NCBI RefSeq assembly: GCF_031454135.1
Contig: NZ_JAVDQF010000001.1
Coordinates: 434,001 to 498,000 of the forward strand
Reading direction: 5' to 3'
DNA length: 64,000 nucleotides
Source of the DNA: Arthrobacter russicus
GTDB lineage: Bacteria > Actinomycetota > Actinomycetes > Actinomycetales > Micrococcaceae
Made by a program: the position numbers and the translations under genes. The notes under the pieces are model-generated. The model ran no database searches. It was given only the letters and a program-made list of their open reading frames with translations, and was not told the DNA's origin. This document shows, one piece after another, positions 29,971 through 38,709 of the stretch. The first letter of the stretch is position 1; each line of letters starts with the position of its first letter.

Positions 29971-30891
29971 TCAGTCCCCGCCCGGGGTCAAAACGAAATC
30001 CCAGGGATCGGTATTGAGCTGGCTGACCCGCAGTTCCACGTCGAAACCCTGATCCGCCAAGACGTTCCCGAGCGCGTTCGCCGCCGCCGGCAGCCACAGC
30101 CACTCCGAAGCGAAATGCGAAAGGTCAATCAGGAAGGGCCGGCCGTCCGTGCTGCTTTCCCGGGCTTCCGACGCCGCGTGATGGCGCAGATCCGCAGTGA
30201 TGTAGACGTCGGCGTCGGCCGTGCGGACCGCGTCGAAAAGCGAATCCCCAGCACCACCGCACAGCGCGACCCGTCGCACCAGCGCTTGCCGGTCGCCGGA
30301 GACCTTCACTCCGCCGGCCACCGCAGGCAGCACGCTGAACACCAAGGCAGCGAGATCGCCCAGGCTGCTCACCTGTCCGAGCTCGCCGACTCTGCCGATG
30401 CCTTCCTCCGGCAAGCCGTGCTTCGCGGCTTGCAGGGGCCGCACCTCCTGCAGCCCCAGCGCGTCCGCCAAAACATCGGAAACTCCGCCCACCGCGCTGT
30501 CTCCATTGGTGTGTACGGTGAGCAGAGCGCATCCGGATTCGATCAACGCATGCACCACCTCGCCTTTGCCGCCCACCGCGGCCACCGAATTCACGCCGCG
30601 CAAAAACAACGGGTGGTGCGTCACGATCAGGTCGGCACCCCATTCGAGCGCCTCCTCGACCACGTCGATGGTCGGGTCGACCGCGAAGAGGATCTTCTGC
30701 ACCGGAGCCGCCGGCCGGCCGACCACCAGGCCCACCGCATCCCACTCTTCGGCCAGGGATTCCGGCCAGAGTTCCTCGACCGCTAACAGTACCTCGGCCA
30801 CCGCCGGCCGGGTTGCCGCGCCGGACGAATCAGCATCCGACGCGTCCGGCGCTTGGCCGGGATTCCCTTGGTTGTTGTGCACCTCATCCAT
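29971..30891 (-). CDS. Nif3-like dinuclear metal-centre protein
   Basis: A 306-residue Nif3/YbgI-family protein that forms a toroidal hexamer with two metals per subunit. Metal ligands are visible in VTHHPLFLRG and at the C-terminus in LIDLSHFASEWLW. EEWDAVGLVVGRP near the N-terminus is the family signature. An N-terminal 25-residue low-complexity tail is extra. The biochemical role is debated (GTP cyclohydrolase 1 type 2-like in some annotations). Divergent from msrA and upstream of the zinc-ribbon gene on the same strand. Confidence 0.93.
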   Translation of the reverse strand: MDEVHNNQGNPGQAPDASDADSSGAATRPAVAEVLLAVEELWPESLAEEWDAVGLVVGRPAAPVQKILFAVDPTIDVVEEALEWGADLIVTHHPLFLRGVNSVAAVGGKGEVVHALIESGCALLTVHTNGDSAVGGVSDVLADALGLQEVRPLQAAKHGLPEEGIGRVGELGQVSSLGDLAALVFSVLPAVAGGVKVSGDRQALVRRVALCGGAGDSLFDAVRTADADVYITADLRHHAASEARESSTDGRPFLIDLSHFASEWLWLPAAANALGNVLADQGFDVELRVSQLNTDPWDFVLTPGGD

Positions 30892-30963
30892 GAGGCCATC
30901 TTATGTTGCACTTTCGTAAGCTCTGCCGGGAATCATCCGGCGGTCCCGAACATTGAACCGGAT

Positions 30964-31488
30964 GTGAAAACTTTTGTATTGGGCGGCGGATGCTTCTGGT
31001 GCCTGGATGCCATTTATCGGAAAACCAAGGGCGTGGCCGACGTGGCCTCCGGATACACCGGAGGCCACACCCGCCATCCCGACTATGAATCGGTCAGCGC
31101 CGGGATGACCGGGCACGCCGAGGTCGTCGCAGTGACCTTCGACGAAACCGTGATCCCGGAAGAGGTCATTCTGGACTTGTTCTTCATTTCGCACGATCCG
31201 ACCACCTTGAACCGCCAGGGATACGACGTCGGCACCCAGTACCGGTCCTCGATGTTCTACGCCGACGCGGAGCAGGAAAAAGCCTTCCGGGACGCGATCG
31301 AGCGGGCGCAGAAGCTCTGGGCTGATCCGATCGTCACCGAAGTCACCAGGCTGCCGGAATTCCACCGCGCCGAGGAATACCACCAAGACTTCTACGCCAA
31401 GCACCCGGAGCAGGGCTACTGCCAGGTGATCATCAACCCGAAGCTGGCCAAGGCTAGGAAATATTACTCTTCGTGGCTGAGCGCTTAA
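30964..31488 (+). CDS. msrA: Peptide-methionine (S)-S-oxide reductase
   Basis: A 174-residue enzyme that repairs S-methionine sulfoxide. It starts VKTFVLGGGCFWCLDAIY, with catalytic C10 in GCFW; SGYTGGHTRHPDYESV, GHAEVVAVTFDE, FFISHDPTTLNRQG and DVGTQYRSSMFY are canonical. The GTG at 30964 matches the family N-terminus; the upstream open frame overlaps the divergent Nif3 gene and is rejected. It precedes cysK by 77 bases. Confidence 0.95.
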   Translation: MKTFVLGGGCFWCLDAIYRKTKGVADVASGYTGGHTRHPDYESVSAGMTGHAEVVAVTFDETVIPEEVILDLFFISHDPTTLNRQGYDVGTQYRSSMFYADAEQEKAFRDAIERAQKLWADPIVTEVTRLPEFHRAEEYHQDFYAKHPEQGYCQVIINPKLAKARKYYSSWLSA

Positions 31489-31565
31489 TCTGGCGTCATC
31501 GGCGCGGATAGGCTGTCAAGCAACTTCTTGCTGCACAGCAGGTATTCCTTCAGAACAGGATTCTC

Positions 31566-32501
31566 ATGGCTCCCATCTATGACAACGTGACCGATCTGGT
31601 CGGCGGAACGCCCTTGGTTCGGTTGAACCGTTTGACCGAAGGGCTCGATGCGACGGTCGCGGTCAAACTCGAGTTCTACAATCCGGCCAACAGCGTCAAA
31701 GACCGGATCGGCAAAGCCATCATCGATGCCGCCGAAGCTGCCGGCGCACTGAAGCCGGGCGGAACCATCGTCGAGGGCACCTCTGGGAACACCGGCATCG
31801 CGCTGGCCATGGTGGGCGCAGCCCGCGGCTACAAAGTGATCCTGACCATGCCGGAAACCATGTCCACCGAGCGCCGGGTGATGCTGCGCGCCTACGGTGC
31901 CGACATCGTGCTCACCCCCGGCTCCGAAGGCATGCGCGGCGCGGTGGAGAAGGCCAAGGAGATCGTCGCCGAGACGCCGAATTCGATCTGGGCGCAGCAG
32001 TTCGCCAATGAAGCAAACCCGGAGGTCCACCGGACCACCACCGCGGAAGAGGTCTGGGCGGACACCGATGGCAAAGTGGACATCTTCGTCTCCGGCGTCG
32101 GCACCGGCGGCACCATCACCGGCGTCGGCCAGGTGCTCAAGGCCCGCAAGCCGGGTGTGCAGATCGTCGCGGTCGAACCGAAAGATTCCGCGATCCTCAA
32201 CGGCGGCGCCCCGGGCCCGCACAAGATCCAGGGCCTCGGCGCGAACTTCGTGCCGGAAATCCTGGACACCGAAATCTATGACGAAGTCATCGACGCGACC
32301 ATCGAAGACGCGGTCCGGGTGGCCCGGGAGCTGGGCACCAAGGAAGGTATTCTGGGTGGTATCTCCTCGGGAGCCATCGTCTGGGCTGCTTTGGAATTGG
32401 CGAAACGGCCGGAAAACGCCGGCAAGCTGATCGTCGCTGTGGTGTGCGACTTCGGCGAACGCTACATTTCCACGGTGCTCTACGACGATATCCGCGGCTG
32501 A
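31566..32501 (+). CDS. cysK: Cysteine synthase A (O-acetylserine sulfhydrylase)
   Basis: A 311-residue PLP enzyme that makes cysteine from O-acetylserine and sulfide. The PLP lysine is K45 in [10 protein letters not shown], the substrate loop is [13 protein letters not shown], the phosphate-binding loop is [12 protein letters not shown], and the C-terminal [12 protein letters not shown] is present. It is followed 43 bases later by cysE, giving the classical serine-to-cysteine pair; CysE and CysK form the cysteine synthase complex in many bacteria. Confidence 0.97.
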   Translation: MAPIYDNVTDLVGGTPLVRLNRLTEGLDATVAVKLEFYNPANSVKDRIGKAIIDAAEAAGALKPGGTIVEGTSGNTGIALAMVGAARGYKVILTMPETMSTERRVMLRAYGADIVLTPGSEGMRGAVEKAKEIVAETPNSIWAQQFANEANPEVHRTTTAEEVWADTDGKVDIFVSGVGTGGTITGVGQVLKARKPGVQIVAVEPKDSAILNGGAPGPHKIQGLGANFVPEILDTEIYDEVIDATIEDAVRVARELGTKEGILGGISSGAIVWAALELAKRPENAGKLIVAVVCDFGERYISTVLYDDIRG

Positions 32502-32544
32502 TCGGAACCCGGCTTTCCGGATCCGCTGAAACTGAAAGAGGTCC

Positions 32545-33132
32545 ATGGCTTTCTTCGCCAGACTCCGTGAAGATTTGCGGGCCGCCGGTGCGCATGACCC
32601 GGCGGCCCGCGGATCGGTGGAGAATTTTTTCGTCTATTCCGGTCTGCACGCGATCTGGGTGCACCGGCTGACGCACAAAATGTGGCAGCACCCGGCATTG
32701 CGGTTTCCGGCCAGGGCGCTCTCCCAACTGACCCGATGGTTGACCGGGGTGGAGATCCACCCCGGAGCGACCATCGGCAAACGCTTCTTCATCGACCACG
32801 GAATGGGCGTGGTGATCGGTGAGACCGCGGAAATCGGCGACGACGTGATGCTTTACCAGGGCGTCACGCTGGGCGGCCGCTCGCTGGCCAAGGTCAAACG
32901 CCATCCGACGCTCGGCGACCGGGTCACGGTCGGTGCCGGGGCCAAAGTGCTCGGGCCGGTGGTGATCGGTTCCGACAGTGCGATCGGAGCGAATGCGGTG
33001 GTGGTCAAAGACGCCCCGGCAGAATCGATCGTGACCGGCGTTCCGGCCACCTGGCGGCACCGCGACGCGAAGAAGGAGACCGCTCCCGCGGTCGATCCGG
33101 CCGAGTACATCGATCCGGCCATGTACATCTGA
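32545..33132 (+). CDS. cysE: Serine O-acetyltransferase
   Basis: A 195-residue short (EpsC-type) hexapeptide-repeat acetyltransferase. The left-handed beta-helix repeats run from [19 protein letters not shown] through [20 protein letters not shown] to [17 protein letters not shown]. Catalytic residues fit DHG and the HPTLGD region. The C-terminus ends DPAMYI; the terminal Ile fits the tail that inserts into the CysK active site in cysteine synthase complexes. ATG 32545 follows GAAAGAGG. Confidence 0.96.
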   Translation: MAFFARLREDLRAAGAHDPAARGSVENFFVYSGLHAIWVHRLTHKMWQHPALRFPARALSQLTRWLTGVEIHPGATIGKRFFIDHGMGVVIGETAEIGDDVMLYQGVTLGGRSLAKVKRHPTLGDRVTVGAGAKVLGPVVIGSDSAIGANAVVVKDAPAESIVTGVPATWRHRDAKKETAPAVDPAEYIDPAMYI

Positions 33133-33136
33133 ATCT

Positions 33137-33194
33137 TTCCCGAGAACGACGACGGCGGGTGCCCCGGGGTACCCGCCGTCGTCGTTCTCGGGAA
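33137..33194. terminator. Bidirectional terminator between cysE and gnd
   Basis: A perfect 24-bp inverted repeat (arms 33137-33160 and 33171-33194) around a GC-rich 10-base centre. It begins 4 bases after the cysE stop and ends 11 bases before the convergent gnd stop. The GC-rich stem lacks a long T tract. Confidence 0.85.
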
Positions 33195-33205
33195 CGCCGC
33201 CGAAC

Positions 33206-34642
33206 TCAGTGGCTGTCCACTGCCTCGATTTCGCTCTTGTCTTCGCCCCAAAGCGTGTGGAAGGTACCTTCGGCATCTACCCGCTGGTAGGTGTGTGCTC
33301 CGAAGAGGTCACGCAGGCCCTGGGTGAGCGCCGCCGGCAGCCGGTCCCGCCGGAGCCCGTCGTAGTAGGCCAAAGACGCCGAGAACACCGGTACCGGGAT
33401 GCCCAGCTGCACCGCGGTGGCAACCACCCGGCGCCAAGCGGGCACCGCCTCGGCAATCGCCTCCGTGAAGGCCGGGGCGAAGAGCAGGTTCGCCGGCTTC
33501 GAATCGCCCGCGTAGGCGGCAGTGATGTCTTTGAGCAGCTCGGCCCGGATGATGCAGCCGCCGCGCCACAGCGAAGCGATTTCATCGAGCTTCAAATCCC
33601 AGCCGTATTCTTTCGCCGCCGCGGTCAGCATGTCCAGACCCTGGGCGTAGCTGACCAGCTTCGACGCGAAAAGCGCCTGCCTGACGTCTTCCACGAAACC
33701 CTCGCCGACGGCGATATCGGCTTCGTTTCCGATCAGCGTCTTCTGCGCCTCTTTGCGCTGTGCGGCTTGCGATGACAGGGCCCGGGCGAAAACCGACTCG
33801 GCGATACCGGAGGTGGGCGAGCCCAATTCCAGGGCCGAAATCACGGTCCATCGGCCAGTGCCTTTCTGGCCGGCCGCATCCACCACGACGTCGACGAACG
33901 GTTTGCCGGTTTTGGCATCGACGTGTCCGAGCACTTCAGCGGTGATTTCGATCAGGAACGAGGACAAAGTGCCTTTGTTCCACTCGCCGAAGATCTCTGC
34001 CTGTTCCGCCGGTTCGAGGCCCGCCGCGGAGCGGAGCAGATCAAAGGCTTCACCGATCACCTGCATGTCCGCGTATTCGATGCCGTTGTGCACCATCTTC
34101 ACGAAGTGCCCGGCGCCATCCGGGCCGATCCAGGCGCAACACGGCTTGCCGTCCACGTGCGCCGATATTTTCTCCAGCAACGGGCCGAGGGCCTGATAGG
34201 ACTCTTTGGAGCCGCCAGGCATGATCGACGGGCCGTTGAGCGCACCCTCTTCGCCACCGGAGACGCCGATTCCGACGAAATGCAGATCGTGTTCCGCCAG
34301 GGCAGCTTCCCGACGGCGGGTATCGGTGTAGTGCGAGTTGCCGGCATCGATCACGATGTCGCCCGGCTCAAGCAGCGGGACCAGTTGATCCACCACTGAA
34401 TCCACCGGGGCGCCGGCCTTGACCATGATCAAGACCCGTCGGGGTTTCTCGAGCGAATCCACCAGTTCCTGCAGTGTTTCGGTGCGGATGAAGTCGCCTT
34501 CGTCGCCGTGTTTGGCCAGCAATTCGTCGGTGCGCGCCACCGAGCGGTTGTGCAGGGCGACGGTGAAGCCGTTCCGGGCAAGATTTCGTGCCAAGTTGGC
34601 ACCCATGACAGCGAGGCCGGTGACCCCGATCTGTGCAGACAT
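33206..34642 (-). CDS. gnd: 6-phosphogluconate dehydrogenase, decarboxylating
   Basis: A 478-residue NADP-dependent enzyme of the oxidative pentose phosphate pathway, converting 6-phosphogluconate to ribulose 5-phosphate and CO2. The dinucleotide site is GVTGLAVMGANLARNLA; the substrate signature IGPDGAGHFVKMVHNGIEYADMQ includes the catalytic lysine, and GGCIIRA and YYDGLRRDRLPA follow. ATG 34642 with GGAGGAA upstream is used; the extra upstream frame is ignored. Confidence 0.97.
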   Translation of the reverse strand: MSAQIGVTGLAVMGANLARNLARNGFTVALHNRSVARTDELLAKHGDEGDFIRTETLQELVDSLEKPRRVLIMVKAGAPVDSVVDQLVPLLEPGDIVIDAGNSHYTDTRRREAALAEHDLHFVGIGVSGGEEGALNGPSIMPGGSKESYQALGPLLEKISAHVDGKPCCAWIGPDGAGHFVKMVHNGIEYADMQVIGEAFDLLRSAAGLEPAEQAEIFGEWNKGTLSSFLIEITAEVLGHVDAKTGKPFVDVVVDAAGQKGTGRWTVISALELGSPTSGIAESVFARALSSQAAQRKEAQKTLIGNEADIAVGEGFVEDVRQALFASKLVSYAQGLDMLTAAAKEYGWDLKLDEIASLWRGGCIIRAELLKDITAAYAGDSKPANLLFAPAFTEAIAEAVPAWRRVVATAVQLGIPVPVFSASLAYYDGLRRDRLPAALTQGLRDLFGAHTYQRVDAEGTFHTLWGEDKSEIEAVDSH

Positions 34643-34752
34643 TCTTCCTCCGTGGGTGATGTGGATCGGTTGTGCCTCCAGCCTAGCCTCCCCGGGACGG
34701 CCGCCCCGGTTCATGACCGAACCGGCGAATGTGACGTTGCCGACCACCGAAT

Positions 34753-34836
34753 TTGCTTCGTATACGATCACCTGTATATTTATCTATGGCCTCCAGGTCT
34801 GGCATCCCCCAATAGTCAGAGCTGGAGGCCACTTTT
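34753..34836 (+). ncRNA. Candidate short structured RNA 1: promoter plus hairpin with ATCCCCCAAT loop
   Basis: TTGCTT (34753-34758) and TATATT (34775-34780) with 16-base spacing form a good sigma-70-type promoter. Six bases downstream begins a 10-bp perfect stem, TGGCCTCCAG (34787-34796) with its complement at 34822-34831, followed by CTTTTGTGT. The loop region holds ATCCCCCAAT at 34804-34813. A transcript of about 50 nt ending at the hairpin is inferred. It lies in the 389-base gap between gnd and a PAP2 gene, which holds no convincing protein gene. See the sister element at 34909. Confidence 0.5.
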
Positions 34837-34908
34837 GTGTCCGAGGCGGCTATTCGGCGATCTACTCGACTAACTTCGACAAGTTTTCTGCAACACGCCC
34901 CTCGCGTC

Positions 34909-34992
34909 TTGCACACCAGCAGATCGTGGTTTATATTTTTCAGTAATGGCTCCCGGCCGTCGTATCCCCCAATGACGACGGCCGGGAGCCAT
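34909..34992 (+). ncRNA. Candidate short structured RNA 2: promoter plus hairpin with ATCCCCCAAT loop
   Basis: TTGCAC (34909-34914), a 17-base spacer and TATATT (34932-34937) give a strong-looking promoter. Eight bases on begins an 18-bp perfect stem (arms 34946-34963 and 34975-34992) whose 11-base loop is ATCCCCCAATG. The loop matches element 1 exactly over ten bases while the stem sequence differs. There is no T tract after the hairpin. The PAP2 gene starts 40 bases downstream, so this could be its leader or an independent RNA. Confidence 0.5.
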
Positions 34993-35031
34993 GTCTATCT
35001 GCAGCTCATCCGCCACCGGCATCATCGTCAG

Positions 35032-35565
35032 GTGAAACCTTCCCTGGCCCGCATCGTCACCGAGGCATTCGCCCCCACCGTACTGGTATCAGTTTTCCTG
35101 CTCGGCAGCGGGGCCGCACGGGACGGTTGGCGCGGATTGCTCTTCGGGTTCATCGCAGCGATCTTCGTGGCACTCGGCCCATTTCTGGGCATTCTCATCG
35201 CAGCGCGGAGCGGAAAGCTCACGGACCACCACGTCGGGGACCGCAAGCAACGGCTGCCGGTGCTGATCGGCAGCCTGGGCAGCGCCGCGATCGGCTTCGT
35301 CGGACTCCTGTCCACAGCACTCGGCATGATCGTGGTCGGCGCGGTGAACGCCTTCTGGAAACTCTCCGTGCACAACGCGGTGGCGGCATTCGTCGCGGTG
35401 GCCACAGTCGGCAGCTTCGGCTGGGCCTGGGCACCGCTCCTGCTCTTGCCCCTCGTCATCGGCTGGTCCCGGGTGGTGCTCAAGGACCACACGGTGGCCC
35501 AAGTCATCGCCGGCGTGCCTGCGGGCGCGCTGGTCGCGGTGCCTTACATCTTGGCTGGCGTCTAG
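35032..35565 (+). CDS. PAP2-superfamily membrane phosphatase-like protein
   Basis: A 177-residue membrane protein with about five TM segments. PAP2 phosphatase motifs are recognisable though divergent: KLTDHHVGDRKQR (motif 1), SVHNAVAAF (motif 2, SxH) and WSRVVLKDHTVAQVIAG (motif 3, SRxxxxxH). It should dephosphorylate a lipid or polyprenyl phosphate at the membrane. GTG 35032 is chosen because the longer frame runs through the upstream hairpin; its ribosome-binding site is weak. Confidence 0.75.
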   Translation: MKPSLARIVTEAFAPTVLVSVFLLGSGAARDGWRGLLFGFIAAIFVALGPFLGILIAARSGKLTDHHVGDRKQRLPVLIGSLGSAAIGFVGLLSTALGMIVVGAVNAFWKLSVHNAVAAFVAVATVGSFGWAWAPLLLLPLVIGWSRVVLKDHTVAQVIAGVPAGALVAVPYILAGV

Positions 35566-35679
35566 CGTCCAGGGCGACGCCCGAACCGGGCACGGCAACC
35601 CGCTTCGACCGCGACAATCACTTCCGACAGACTCGGACCGGGATTCGGCGTCTTGCGCCCCGGGAACCCAACCAGTCAG

Positions 35680-36402
35680 TCAGGGGTGCCCCGCGGATTG
35701 CCGCCGGACCATTTCCCGGATCCAGACCGGCGCGAACGGCGAGGTGCAGTTGGCCGGCGTCGGATAGTCCTTCAGGACTTCGAGGCGCTCCCCGAGGTCG
35801 ATGGCCCGCGCACGAAACTCGGCATGTGCAATCCCCAGCTGAGCCAGGCAATTGTTCATCGACCACTGCAACCGGTCCGGCGCCTCTTTCATCTCGGCTT
35901 CGATGACGTCCAACAGTTCGGCGAGGTCCAACCCCTCAGGCGCCTTGACCACGCGTTCGGCAGTCAGTGCCCAGCCGCCACTAGCGATCACCGGATCCGG
36001 ATCAAGCAGCCACTCTCGCCGCAAAGCCTCGGCGTGCGGACTCTTTTTCACCACATAGTTGATCAACCAGTCATGCACCTTGGGGACCCGGGCCGACCGG
36101 AGCATGACGTCCAGTTGCTCCCGGGAAAACGATTTCGGCCGGCAGATCAGGATCGCCAAGAGCCTGGCCGCGGTGTCACCGGTCCGCCACAGCTCCGGAA
36201 CAAGTTCCGGCTGTTTTTTCAAGCGCTTGGCCAGAGCCCGGAGCTCACCGAGGTTGACTCCATGGTCATCACCGTGGCGCAGGTTCACCGCGCGCACCTT
36301 TGGGTCTTCGAGCACCGCCAATTCGGCCATCACTTGAGACGCCGTCGACTCGGCCACTTTTCGCACCTCCGGTAGGACATCCAATAGCCCAAGCCTACGC
36401 AA
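35680..36402 (-). CDS. DNA alkylation repair family protein (AlkD-like superfamily)
   Basis: A 240-residue helical protein containing AVNLRHGDDHGVNLGEL, LWRTGDTAARLLAILICRP, VHDWLINYVVKKSPH, DPDPVIASGGWALTAERV and RLQWSMNNCLAQLGI, which match the family commonly annotated as DNA alkylation repair protein in actinobacteria. The conserved DYPTPANCTSPFAPVWI tail is typical. It is distinct from the AlkD-like gene at 9.8 kb. The enzymatic activity of this subfamily is not well established. Confidence 0.8.
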   Translation of the reverse strand: MRRLGLLDVLPEVRKVAESTASQVMAELAVLEDPKVRAVNLRHGDDHGVNLGELRALAKRLKKQPELVPELWRTGDTAARLLAILICRPKSFSREQLDVMLRSARVPKVHDWLINYVVKKSPHAEALRREWLLDPDPVIASGGWALTAERVVKAPEGLDLAELLDVIEAEMKEAPDRLQWSMNNCLAQLGIAHAEFRARAIDLGERLEVLKDYPTPANCTSPFAPVWIREMVRRQSAGHP

Positions 36403-36463
36403 TCCGGATGGCGGCCTCCCCCGACGACCTGAGCCGGCTGTCCCGGATTCGGCCGGACCCGAT

Positions 36464-36766
36464 TCAGCTCGACCTGGCGAGCAACCAGAGGAATCCGAGG
36501 AAGGACGCGGTTCCGAGAAACATCCCGAACCAGGATGCCAGTCGGCTGAACCTGGGCCAGGTCGCCCCGGGCTCCTTGCTCAATCGAAGCCCTTGCAGGC
36601 CGAACAACAGCGGCAGAACCGACATCAGGACGGAGAAAAACCACTGCCCACCGGTCCCGGAAATGCTCAAAACCATCCAGATCCCGAAGGCCCCCAGGCC
36701 CACACTCAAAATCGCGCAAACCTGCCCCGGAATTTCCTTGGCCGCTGCTGCTTTGCCCTTGTTCAC
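36464..36766 (-). CDS. Small membrane protein, 100 aa, unknown
   Basis: Three predicted TM helices (near VCAILSVGLGAFGIWMVLSI, WFFSVLMSVLPLLFGLQGL and WFGMFLGTASFLGFLWLLA) with a basic N-terminal MNKGKAAAAK, so the N-terminus is cytoplasmic. It resembles small DUF4190-like or permease-subunit-sized proteins but carries no motif. It lies 61 bases upstream of the AlkD-like gene on the same strand. Confidence 0.65.
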   Translation of the reverse strand: MNKGKAAAAKEIPGQVCAILSVGLGAFGIWMVLSISGTGGQWFFSVLMSVLPLLFGLQGLRLSKEPGATWPRFSRLASWFGMFLGTASFLGFLWLLARSS

Positions 36767-36935
36767 CTGGATTCCTTCACTGCTCAGACCGATGGAGCGA
36801 CGGTGTCGTCGAGAAGCACCCTACGGCTAACTTGATCATTTGATCAAGTTTTCTGGAGCAACGTCGCCGATCACAAAACGCGACCACTTCGATAGGCTTG
36901 CTGGGAAACCCCTGAATTCGCCGAGAGGATCTGCC

Positions 36936-37493
36936 GTGCCATTTCGATTATTGGTCACCGGAGCCAGCGGCGCCGGCAGCACGTCTTTGGGCCGGGCGCT
37001 TGCCGACCGGCTCTCGATACCGCACGGCGATTCCGATGACTACTTCTGGCTGCCGACGGTTCCGCCCTACCAGGAACCGCGCCCGGTGGCCGAAAGGCTG
37101 TCCTTGATGGAGTCGGTTTTCCTACCCCGGGACTCCTGGGTGCTCTCCGGGTCGCTGATGGGCTGGGGCGAACCGGTCATGCCGCGCGTCGACGCGGTGG
37201 TGTTCCTGACCCTCGGCGCCCGGGAACGCCTGGCCCGGCTGGAATCCCGGGAAGCCGGCCGATACGGCGAGGCCATTGCGCCGGGCGGACCGCTTGCCCA
37301 AGCCCACCGCGAATTCCTCGAATGGGCCCAAGGCTACGACGATCCGGATTTCGACGGCCGCAGCTTGGCGAGCCAAAACCACTGGCTCGCCAGCTTCGAC
37401 CTTCCGGTGCTCCGTCTGGACACCGGAGCGACGGTGGCGGAACTGGCCGACCAGGTCATCGCTTGGCTCGACTCGCCGGATTTCACCAGTTAG
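36936..37493 (+). CDS. P-loop nucleoside/nucleotide kinase-like ATPase
   Basis: A 185-residue protein with a Walker A LLVTGASGAGSTSLGRAL (the usual K of GxxGxGK[ST] is replaced by S, as in a known subset of adenylate-kinase-like proteins). It continues with HGDSDDYFW, VLSGSLMGWGEPVMPRVDAVVFL and a lid-like ARERLARLESREAGRYGE. GTG 36936 has GAGAGG ten bases upstream. No substrate can be assigned. It is the last chromosomal gene before the tRNA-Val-borne element. Confidence 0.75.
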   Translation: MPFRLLVTGASGAGSTSLGRALADRLSIPHGDSDDYFWLPTVPPYQEPRPVAERLSLMESVFLPRDSWVLSGSLMGWGEPVMPRVDAVVFLTLGARERLARLESREAGRYGEAIAPGGPLAQAHREFLEWAQGYDDPDFDGRSLASQNHWLASFDLPVLRLDTGATVAELADQVIAWLDSPDFTS

Positions 37494-37524
37494 CCGGCTA
37501 CCTGCCGGTACCGATACAACAAAG

Positions 37525-37570
37525 AAATCCCCCGCCTCGAGGTCTCGCAAAACCTGAAGCCGGGGATTTT
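37525..37570. terminator. Hairpin terminator at the left border of the integrated element
   Basis: AAATCCCC-C-GC pairs with GC-C-GGGGATTT and is followed by T's. It probably terminated tRNA-Val before the element inserted, since it now lies next to the tRNA 3' fragment. Confidence 0.7.
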
Positions 37571-37574
37571 CCCG

Positions 37575-37625
37575 GGGTGGGCCCTACCGGGATCGAACCG
37601 ATGACATCCACGGTGTAAACGTGGC
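37575..37625 (-). repeat. attL: 51-bp direct repeat, tRNA-Val 3' fragment
   Basis: Identical over 51 bases to 40429-40479. It contains the anticodon arm, T arm and 3' acceptor strand of tRNA-Val but no 5' half, so it cannot form a tRNA. Homology ends sharply after position 37625. Confidence 0.88.
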
Positions 37626-37656
37626 CTATGCCGGACATCACCGCAGGTCAGCGGCC

Positions 37657-38445
37657 CTATCCGTCTGGCCCGTGGTCCTTTTGTGGTCCTTCGACCTTCA
37701 CAGAGGCCAAGATCAGATCCTCCATTCGCTCCGCGACGTGGTCCAAATCTTGATCAAAAAGACCAGTGTAGGTATCGAGCGTTATGGCCGCCGTAGCGTG
37801 CCCCAACATCCTTTGCACCGACTTTACCGAAGCGCCGGACTGGACTGCCCAAGATGCCGCTGTGTGCCGCAGATCGTGAACCCAGAGGTCCGCGCTAATC
37901 GTCGGCAGCGTCACAGGGCCGCCGGCCGCATCCTCCACCGCAATCTCATTGACCCTTCGTACCGCCGCATCAAAATATCGGGCTTTGAAATTGTTGGTTC
38001 GGATCTGCTTGCCGCGCCCCGTCGTGAACAGCAGATCGTCGGGCGCTTTGCCTTCGGCCTGCGAGACCAAGAACGCCAAGGCCAGTATTGTTAGCGGCAC
38101 CGTCCGCGCCTTGCCGCTCTTCGGCGGCCCGACGACTGCGCCCAACCCGCGGATGAACGTCACCGAACGTTCGATACGAAGGCGTCGCCGCTTCACGTCA
38201 AGATCACGCACGCGAAGCTCGACGACTTCACCCATTCGCAATCCAGTCGTAGCGAGAACCCAAATCAGAGCCCGGTAAATTGCCTCCACGGCATCGGCCA
38301 GCGCATCGACTTCATTCGCATCCTCGAAATCCTCACCGGAGCCTAACCCCAAGGAGCAAAAAGTGTTCACCCTCCCATTCTGGGCGGCGGCCATCGAGCG
38401 GGCCTTAAAGGCCGCTGCACAGGCCGCTACGGCCTTCTGGGCCAC
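37657..38445 (-). pseudogene. Tyrosine recombinase/integrase, N-terminal domain missing
   Basis: The frame encodes an intact catalytic domain: ATTGLRMGEV (first Arg), HDLRHTAASW (HxxR), QRMLGHATAAITLDTYTGLF (His and nucleophile Tyr). The usual 120-150 residue arm-binding and core-binding region is absent: the in-frame sequence upstream of the GTG at 38445 reaches a stop (TGA) about 75 bases farther, and no matching N-terminal frame was found up to 38.7 kb. It probably inserted the element into tRNA-Val, and is now likely inactive. Confidence 0.75.
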
Positions 38446-38624
38446 CGGTAGCGCACCGGCCTGTTCGGCATTGACTGGGCCGCCACGGACGCCGCGCCGA
38501 CTTCACCGCAGTACTGTCCGTGGTCACTTCGCTCGCCTCTGGTGGGCGCGACGGCAACCCCTCCGCGGGAAACCTCGAAACCACCGGACGCCGCGCCGCC
38601 CGCTAGACCCGCATCCGCTAACCA

Positions 38625-38672
38625 AAATTGCCCCACCCCGACGCCTAGATGGTATCGGGTATGGGGCAATTT
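38625..38672. terminator. Hairpin inside the element
   Basis: AAATTGCCCCA followed by CCCGA pairs with TCGGG and TGGGGCAATTT across a 13-base loop, with a small internal bulge. It separates the integrase remnant from the TM peptide and would terminate the latter's minus-strand transcript. Confidence 0.65.
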
Positions 38673-38709
38673 CGTCGTCTACCGATGGCCCTTCACACTC
38701 AGGAAGGTA

